In this document: piece after piece, positions 5,838 to 9,819 of the stretch
Layout of the letters: each line of letters starts with the position of its first letter
Numbering within the stretch: the stretch's first letter is position 1
Source of the DNA: an uncultured Treponema sp.
Lineage (GTDB): Bacteria; Spirochaetota; Spirochaetia; Treponematales; Treponemataceae
Direction: 5' to 3'
Length of the DNA stretch: 9,819 nt
Assembly (NCBI GenBank): GCA_937900125.1
Contig: CALCEK010000009.1
Coordinates: 1-9,819, forward strand
Translations under genes and position numbers: made by a program
Notes under the pieces: generated by a model
What the model was told of the DNA's origin: nothing
Database searches by the model: none
Seen by the model: only the letters and a program-made list of their open reading frames with translations

Positions 5838-7880
5838 TTAGAGATTCCCTTTCTTTTGAAAATGGCTAAATGTCATTGAAAAACTTGCACGTCCTTGCGT
5901 AACAGAACGCAAATTTGTACTAAAGCCAAACATCTTTGCCATTGGAGCTTCAGCGTGAATTATATTTCCGCCGACTTTTTCGTCCATACTGCTGATTATG
6001 CCGCCCCGTTGCGTAATTTGTCCCATTGCATCGCCTACAAATTCAGTAGGACATTCAATGTCAACACTCATAACAGGCTCTAGCAAAATAGGTTTTGCTG
6101 CGTTACAGGCTTTATCAAAAGCTTCTGCGGCGGCGGCTTCAAAGGCAAATGTTGTAGAAGTTAATGGGTCGTATTCAAAAGAAAGAAGTGTAACACCAAT
6201 ATCCGCACACGGATAGCCCATTTGTATTCCAGAAGAAAAACAACTGTTTACACTGTGTTCAATTGCCTCAAGAATTTCTTGTGGAACGTCAGAAGGAATC
6301 TTTGCAGAAGAATTGTATAAGTTTCCCTCCCCAGTTTCGCGCGGAAAAACACACAATTTAAGACGAGCGGTATTTTCTTTTCCGCCAAGAGTGCGACTAA
6401 AATCTTCGGCATATTCAACTTTTTCACTCACAGACTCGCGGTAAGTTACTTGTGGCGAACCGACTCGGCAGGCAATTTTAAAATCGTCCTTAAGTCGCGT
6501 AACAAGAACGTCCAAATGCAACTCTCCCATTCCGCTGATTATAAGCTGTCCCGTTTCTTCATCATCGCGATGCGTAAAAGTTGGGTCTTCCCTGCTTAAA
6601 ATTTCAAGCGTTTCAGAAAGCTTGTCGCGGTCGCTCAAAGTGTCTGGCTCTAAGGCTACAGAAATTACAGGTTCTGGGAAATTTACATTTTCCAACAAAA
6701 TCGGCATTCCCTCACTTCCGAGCGTGTCTCCCGTTTGCGAAAGTTTCAAGCCCACAAAAACGGCAATGTCGCCCGCAGAAACGCTATCCATTTGATCCAT
6801 TCGATTTGCATTTACGCGCAAAATTCTGTTTACTCGCTCGCGTTTCTTTTTTGCCACATTGTAGATTTGAGTCCCCGTGCTGATTTTTCCAGAGTACATT
6901 CTAACAAAGCACAAAATGCCCGCCTCTCTGTCATATTGAATTTTAAAAACGAGGGCGGAAGGCGTTTTTGATTCAGGGTCGCATGGAACTGAAACAGATT
7001 CTTGCGTGTTTCGCTTTAGTAAAATTCCTTGCGCACTCGGAACTTCTGTTGGAGAAGGCAGGTAATCTACAATAGCGTCCATCAATGGTTGTACACCTTG
7101 ATTGTGCCTACTTGAGCCACACAAAAATGGAACTAAACTTCGATTTATTGTACATTCGCGGAGTGCCGCTTTTAATTCGCCTACAGAAATTTCTTCGCCC
7201 TCAAGATATTTTTCGCCTAAAGCGTCATTGTTAGAAGCAACCGCGTCAATCAATTTTTCATGCCAAACTTGCGCTTCTTCTTTTAAATTTTCAGAAATTT
7301 CAGAAATTGTGAATTTTTCTCCCTCGGATTCAGAATCCCAATGAATTTCCTTCATATTTAAAACATCGATTATTCCGTCAAAATCTTGTCCCGCCCCGAT
7401 TGGAATTTCAAGGGCAACAGGCTCACAAGAAAATTTTTCGCGCACATCGTTCATTGCACCAAAAAAGTCCGCACCGATTCTGTCCATTTTGTTTACAAAA
7501 CAAATTCGCGGAACGGAAAACTCGTCGGCTTGTTTCCAAACAGTTTCCGTTTGTGGCTGAACCCAACCAACAGCACAAATTACGGCAACCGCGCCGTCTA
7601 AAACGCGCAAACTGCGTTCCACTTCTGCGGTAAAATCAACATGACCTGGCGTGTCTATAATATTTATTTGGCAACCTTTCCATTCGGTTGTAATTGCGGC
7701 ACTTGCGATTGTAATTCCCCGCTCCTGCTCCTGCTGCATAAAATCCATTGTTGCAGCACCATCGTCAATTTCTCCGATTTTATGAATTTTCCCCGAATAA
7801 TAAAGGATTCTTTCGGTTGTTGTTGTTTTTCCCGCATCAATATGAGCCATAATGCCGATATTTCGCATTTTGTCGAGCAT
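5838..7880 (-). CDS. fusA: Elongation factor G paralogue (spirochaetal second EF-G type)
   Basis: This translational GTPase has the full EF-G architecture in 680 residues, slightly short of the usual 690-700. G-domain motifs are AHIDAGKT (12-19), RGIT (54-57), DTPGH (76-80) and NKMD (130-133), with a GSS G5-like element near 255. Domains II-V follow, ending in the typical domain V QGRASF motif. Spirochaetes usually carry two EF-G genes. In Borrelia one translocates and the other, EF-G2, works with RRF in ribosome recycling. The wording around switch I and G3 resembles EF-G2, but this paralogue call is from memory. A conserved glycine before VQPQ is tryptophan (W106). The start is ATG 7880, preceded at five bases by GGAGGA (7886-7891); the frame open further upstream to 7979 covers a terminator and a tRNA. 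No room exists for a promoter between the terminator and this gene. Confidence 0.93.
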   Translation of the reverse strand: MLDKMRNIGIMAHIDAGKTTTTERILYYSGKIHKIGEIDDGAATMDFMQQEQERGITIASAAITTEWKGCQINIIDTPGHVDFTAEVERSLRVLDGAVAVICAVGWVQPQTETVWKQADEFSVPRICFVNKMDRIGADFFGAMNDVREKFSCEPVALEIPIGAGQDFDGIIDVLNMKEIHWDSESEGEKFTISEISENLKEEAQVWHEKLIDAVASNNDALGEKYLEGEEISVGELKAALRECTINRSLVPFLCGSSRHNQGVQPLMDAIVDYLPSPTEVPSAQGILLKRNTQESVSVPCDPESKTPSALVFKIQYDREAGILCFVRMYSGKISTGTQIYNVAKKKRERVNRILRVNANRMDQMDSVSAGDIAVFVGLKLSQTGDTLGSEGMPILLENVNFPEPVISVALEPDTLSDRDKLSETLEILSREDPTFTHRDDEETGQLIISGMGELHLDVLVTRLKDDFKIACRVGSPQVTYRESVSEKVEYAEDFSRTLGGKENTARLKLCVFPRETGEGNLYNSSAKIPSDVPQEILEAIEHSVNSCFSSGIQMGYPCADIGVTLLSFEYDPLTSTTFAFEAAAAEAFDKACNAAKPILLEPVMSVDIECPTEFVGDAMGQITQRGGIISSMDEKVGGNIIHAEAPMAKMFGFSTNLRSVTQGRASFSMTFSHFQKKGNL

Positions 7881-7894
7881 TTCTTTCCTCCGGC

Positions 7895-7924
7895 AAAAAA
7901 AAAGGCGCTTCAAAACAAAGCGCC
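7895..7924 (-). terminator. Strong intrinsic terminator between tRNA-Val and EF-G
   Basis: On the minus strand, GGCGCTT (7918-7924), a seven-base loop (7911-7917) and AAGCGCC (7904-7910) are followed by nine T (7895-7903). The stem is perfect. It begins six bases after the tRNA 3' end, and the T-run ends 14 bases before the EF-G start codon, with the EF-G Shine-Dalgarno between them. It should release most tRNA transcripts and leave EF-G dependent on read-through or antitermination unless an unseen promoter exists. Confidence 0.88.
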
Positions 7925-7929
7925 CGCTA

Positions 7930-8001
7930 TGCTCGATACTGGACTTGAACCAGTGACTTCTACCGTGTGAAGGTAGCACTCTACCACTGAGTTAATCGAC
8001 C
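7930..8001 (-). tRNA. tRNA-Val (anticodon CAC)
   Basis: A 72-base cloverleaf folds completely on the minus strand. The D stem is ACTC/GAGT, and the anticodon stem is CTACC/GGTAG around loop TTCACAC, giving anticodon CAC, which reads GUG valine. The variable loop has five bases. The T stem is ACTGG/CCAGT with loop TTCAAGT, and the discriminator is A. The 3' CCA is not encoded. The acceptor stem GGTCGAT/ATCGAGC has one mismatch, G2 opposite G71; the other six pairs are Watson-Crick. A35, C36 and A73 are valine identity elements. Confidence 0.93.
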
Positions 8002-8004
8002 GAA

Positions 8005-8040
8005 TGACAATATAGTATCGAAAGGCGCATTTTCTGTCAA
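8005..8040 (-). promoter_or_regulatory. Promoter of tRNA-Val and probably of the EF-G gene
   Basis: On the minus strand, consensus TTGACA (8035-8040) and TACTAT (8012-8017) are separated by 17 bases, placing the transcript start about four bases before the tRNA 5' end. It is the only good promoter seen upstream of the EF-G gene. The -35 box is 13 bases beyond the gluQ stop codon. Confidence 0.75.
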
Positions 8041-8062
8041 TCGGCGCGGACTGCTAATCGGC
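8039..8062. other. Composition boundary with a 7-base direct repeat
   Basis: AATCGGC occurs at 8039-8045 and again at 8056-8062. Left of here the DNA is AT-rich; right of it, across all three remaining genes, it is GC-rich with C/G-ending codons. The repeat pair sits on the change point, next to a tRNA gene, and may mark a recombination or joining point. Seven bases could also be chance. Confidence 0.4.
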
Positions 8063-8986
8063 ACTTTTTTGCAGATTTTCCACCTCTATGTCCGCCCGGG
8101 GAAGCCTTTCCCAGCTGAAAAGGGCCAGGGCTTCCTCCAGCGACAGGGGCTGCTCCTGCTCAATAAAGCCGCACAGATGCATGATATGCCCCACCAGCCC
8201 CTGCTGCGTGCAGGCACTGCGCAGAAAGCCCATGTCAATATCCTTGTCCCGCTTGGAAAGCCGGCGGCCGTCGGGGCCGACCAGCAGGGGCAGGTGGCAG
8301 TAGCAGGGAGGCTCTACACCCAAAAGGCTATACAGGTAGCGCTGCACATGAGCAGAGGGAAGCAGGTCGCGCCCGCGAACCACCTCGGTCACGCCCATGG
8401 CGGCATCGTCCGCCACCACGGCCAGCTGATAGGAGAAATTCCCGTCGGCCCGGCGGACTATGCAGTCCCCCACGTCCCGCTGCATATCGCAGCGCTGCAG
8501 GCCGTAATGCCCATCGGTAAAAAAAGAGCTCCCCTCCCCCACATACAGCCTGCGGGCTGCCTTCCGCTCCGAGCCCAGCCGGGCGCGTTCAGAAGGAGAG
8601 AGTCCCCGACAGCGCCCGGAATAGACTGGCGTACCGTCGGAGGCATGGGGGGCGCTTGCGGAGAGCAGGTCGGTCCTGCGGCAGAAGCAGTCGTAGACCA
8701 GCCCCTGCTCCTCAAGGGCGGAAAGCGTTTTCTCATAAAGCCCGTCCCGTCCGGACTGGAAGGGCACATCCCTGTTGTCCCATTCCAGCCCCAGCCAGGT
8801 CAGGTCGTCCATAAGCAGGTCGGCGTATTCGCGCCTGCAGCGCTGGCGGTCAAGGTCTTCTATGCGCAAAAGCCAGGAGCCACCCTGCTTCCGGGCAGAG
8901 AGCCAGGAGAGGAGAGCGGCATATACATTTCCCAGGTGCATACGCCCGCTGGGTGAGGGCGCAAAGCGACCGGTCACAGGGGACAT
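8054..8986 (-). CDS. gluQ: Glutamyl-Q tRNA(Asp) synthetase
   Basis: GluQ is a stand-alone catalytic domain of glutamyl-tRNA synthetase that attaches glutamate to queuosine at position 34 of tRNA-Asp instead of to the tRNA 3' end. The 310-residue length (from ATG 8986) matches the family, which lacks the anticodon-binding half. The HIGH-type motif is SGRMHLGN (13-20), and the KMSKS-type motif is RRLSKR (241-246). The zinc ligands of this family are intact: C100, C102, Y122 and C126 in the CFC...YSGRC arrangement. The ATG shares one base with the TGA of the upstream pseudouridine synthase gene (TGATG), and GGAG just upstream lies inside that gene's last codons, so the two are translationally coupled. 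The open frame continues upstream to 9088 but only as overlap. The gene is GC-rich, unlike genes left of 8050. GluQ needs a queuosine-making or -salvaging host; no queuosine gene is in the window. Confidence 0.94.
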   Translation of the reverse strand: MSPVTGRFAPSPSGRMHLGNVYAALLSWLSARKQGGSWLLRIEDLDRQRCRREYADLLMDDLTWLGLEWDNRDVPFQSGRDGLYEKTLSALEEQGLVYDCFCRRTDLLSASAPHASDGTPVYSGRCRGLSPSERARLGSERKAARRLYVGEGSSFFTDGHYGLQRCDMQRDVGDCIVRRADGNFSYQLAVVADDAAMGVTEVVRGRDLLPSAHVQRYLYSLLGVEPPCYCHLPLLVGPDGRRLSKRDKDIDMGFLRSACTQQGLVGHIMHLCGFIEQEQPLSLEEALALFSWERLPRADIEVENLQKSAD

Positions 8987-9663
8987 CACAGGACTCCGCC
9001 GCAGAGCGCAAGGATATGCTCTGGAAGCGGGACCTCGAAGCGCCCGCTCTTTCCGCCGGGGGCAGGCACCGTGAGTCTCCTTGCGCAAAGCATGAGGAGC
9101 TTTGAGCCCCGCTCTTTTCTCAGAAGCCTGTTCAGCTTGAAATTTCCGTGCAGATCGTCACCGACGACAGGACTTTTTGCGAGGGCCAGGTGGATTCGTA
9201 TCTGGTGCATCCGCCCCGTGCCAAGCACGAGCTGGACAAGGCTCAAGGTCACATCCGTGCCGGGCAGTTCCCAGCTCCGCATAAGCGTCACATGGGTAAC
9301 CGCCTCCTGCATTTTCCCGCCCTTCCCGATCGGTGCGCGTATGGTGGCACTCTCCCCGGGCAAGAGAGGCTTTCCTGCTATTTCAGGGACACCGAAGCAG
9401 ACTGCCGTGTACTCTTTTTTTACCTGCTTTGCCCCGATAAGGGCCGTCCATTTCGCGGCCGCCTGGGGAGTTTTTGCCACCACCAGCAGGCCGCAGGTCT
9501 CTTTGTCCAGGCGGTGCACCAGATGAATCCGGTAGCCCAGCTCCTTGGAAAGCTCCTCGTCCAGAGGATGGGCAACTCCCTGCCCTCCCTGCACGGAAAG
9601 ACCGGCGGCCTTGTTCACAATAAGTATTTCATCATTTTCATATATAATGGGGCAGCTTTTCAT
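8986..9663 (-). CDS. RluA-family RNA pseudouridine synthase
   Basis: This enzyme isomerises a uridine to pseudouridine in rRNA or tRNA. The 225-residue protein has motif II HRLDKETCG (50-58) with the catalytic aspartate D53, and the conserved GRMHQIRIHLA (150-160). No N-terminal S4 domain is present, so it is closer in size to RluA or TruC than to RluC/RluD; the target base cannot be read from sequence. I chose ATG 9663 because it places the YENDEILIVNKAAGL opening where relatives begin. A TTG at 9699 is in frame, with GGAAG upstream, and would add 12 residues. The gene is GC-rich and ends in TGATG with gluQ. It is divergent from a secreted-protein gene with only 29 bases between start codons. 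Confidence 0.9.
   Translation of the reverse strand: MKSCPIIYENDEILIVNKAAGLSVQGGQGVAHPLDEELSKELGYRIHLVHRLDKETCGLLVVAKTPQAAAKWTALIGAKQVKKEYTAVCFGVPEIAGKPLLPGESATIRAPIGKGGKMQEAVTHVTLMRSWELPGTDVTLSLVQLVLGTGRMHQIRIHLALAKSPVVGDDLHGNFKLNRLLRKERGSKLLMLCARRLTVPAPGGKSGRFEVPLPEHILALCGGVL
9643..9648 (+). promoter_or_regulatory. Candidate -10 box for the secreted-protein gene
   Basis: A perfect TATAAT lies inside the first codons of the divergent pseudouridine synthase gene, 44 bases before the ATG at 9693. No good -35 hexamer stands 16-18 bases upstream, so the call rests on the -10 box and position alone. Confidence 0.4.
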
Positions 9664-9670
9664 CCGAAAC

Positions 9671-9699
9671 ACTATAGGAGAGGTTCCTGAAAATGACAA
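9671..9699 (-). promoter_or_regulatory. Promoter of the pseudouridine synthase-gluQ operon
   Basis: On the minus strand, TTGTCA (9694-9699) and TATAGT (9671-9676) are 17 bases apart, and seven bases later comes ATG 9663. The -35 box overlaps the start codon of the divergent plus-strand gene. The alternative TTG start at 9699 would make this sequence coding instead. Confidence 0.6.
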
Positions 9700-9819
9700 T
9701 GATCTTCCGGCGTTTTTTTATCGCCCTCTGTATTTTTTTTCTTTCCAGCGCCGCTTTCGCGGACTTTCTTGTCTCGGAAAAATACGGCTACACGATTGGT
9801 TTTCCCGAGGGATTCGATG
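9693..9819 (+). CDS. Secreted protein of unknown function, N-terminus only
   Basis: Forty-two codons are visible before the window ends. Residues 1-23 form a textbook Sec signal peptide: MTMIFRR with two arginines, a hydrophobic core (FFIALCIFFL), then SSAAFA with an AFA cleavage site before DFLVSEKYGY. There is no lipobox cysteine, so the mature protein should be periplasmic or secreted, starting at D24. ATG 9693 follows a purine-rich AGGAGAGG (9676-9683) at nine bases; a second ATG at 9699 is less well placed. The mature start (YGYTIGFPEGF) is too short to name a family. A hairpin AGGA/TCCT (9676-9679 with 9685-9688) could partly mask the ribosome-binding site. Confidence 0.8.
   Translation, partial: MTMIFRRFFIALCIFFLSSAAFADFLVSEKYGYTIGFPEGFD

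Noticed and set aside
7881..7979. N-terminal extension of EF-G to 7979
   Set aside because: It would translate a terminator and part of a tRNA; ATG 7880 has a strong Shine-Dalgarno and the standard EF-G N-terminus.
8069..8956. Long open frame on the plus strand (295 codons) opposite gluQ
   Set aside because: It is antisense to a gene with intact GluQ motifs, lacks any recognisable domain, and long antisense frames are expected in GC-rich coding DNA.
9148..9690. Plus-strand open frames of 151-180 codons over the pseudouridine synthase gene
   Set aside because: They lie opposite a gene with clear catalytic motifs and show no protein-like features of their own.

Overview
The window looks like a piece of a spirochaete genome, most likely a host-associated Treponema. 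The grounds are an AT-rich body (one sampled 60-base line at 7261 is 28% G+C), a second-type EF-G of the spirochaetal kind, and two large phosphohexomutases with treponeme-like sequence. This is inference from protein resemblance; no search was run. From about 8050 to the right end the composition changes abruptly (the 60-base line at 8221 is 63% G+C). That stretch may be transferred DNA, DNA of a different origin, or an assembly join.

Layout. 1-1065 (minus): all but the C-terminus of the tRNA 2-thiouridylase MnmA, with its promoter just upstream. 1149-1811: a YefM/YoeB-type toxin-antitoxin pair (minus) bracketed by a direct repeat, with an operator carrying the TGTACA motif of the yefM family. 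1937-5790 (plus): two phosphohexomutases in tandem. The first has a consensus promoter almost abutting its start codon. The second has a classic Shine-Dalgarno and ends in a good terminator, which it shares with the convergent gene. Between the two lies a structured 161-base gap. 5838-8040 (minus): a consensus promoter, tRNA-Val(CAC), a strong intrinsic terminator, then an EF-G paralogue whose start codon lies 14 bases past the terminator. 8054-9699 (minus): a GC-rich, translationally coupled pair, an RluA-family pseudouridine synthase followed by GluQ. 9693-9819 (plus): the divergent start of a secreted protein cut by the window end.

How the genes fit together. Most of the minus-strand content concerns translation: tRNA wobble thiolation (MnmA), a valine tRNA, an elongation/recycling GTPase, an RNA pseudouridine synthase, and glutamylation of queuosine in tRNA-Asp (GluQ). 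The plus-strand pair concerns hexose-phosphate interconversion. The toxin-antitoxin pair is an accessory insertion.

The points most worth a second look are the tRNA-terminator-EF-G arrangement, three genes whose -10 boxes sit only 7-8 bases before the start codon (candidate leaderless mRNAs), an MnmA lacking the usual second catalytic cysteine, the repeat-bounded toxin-antitoxin cassette, and the sharp composition boundary next to the tRNA gene. I found no CRISPR array, insertion sequence, phage gene or clearly new multi-gene system.
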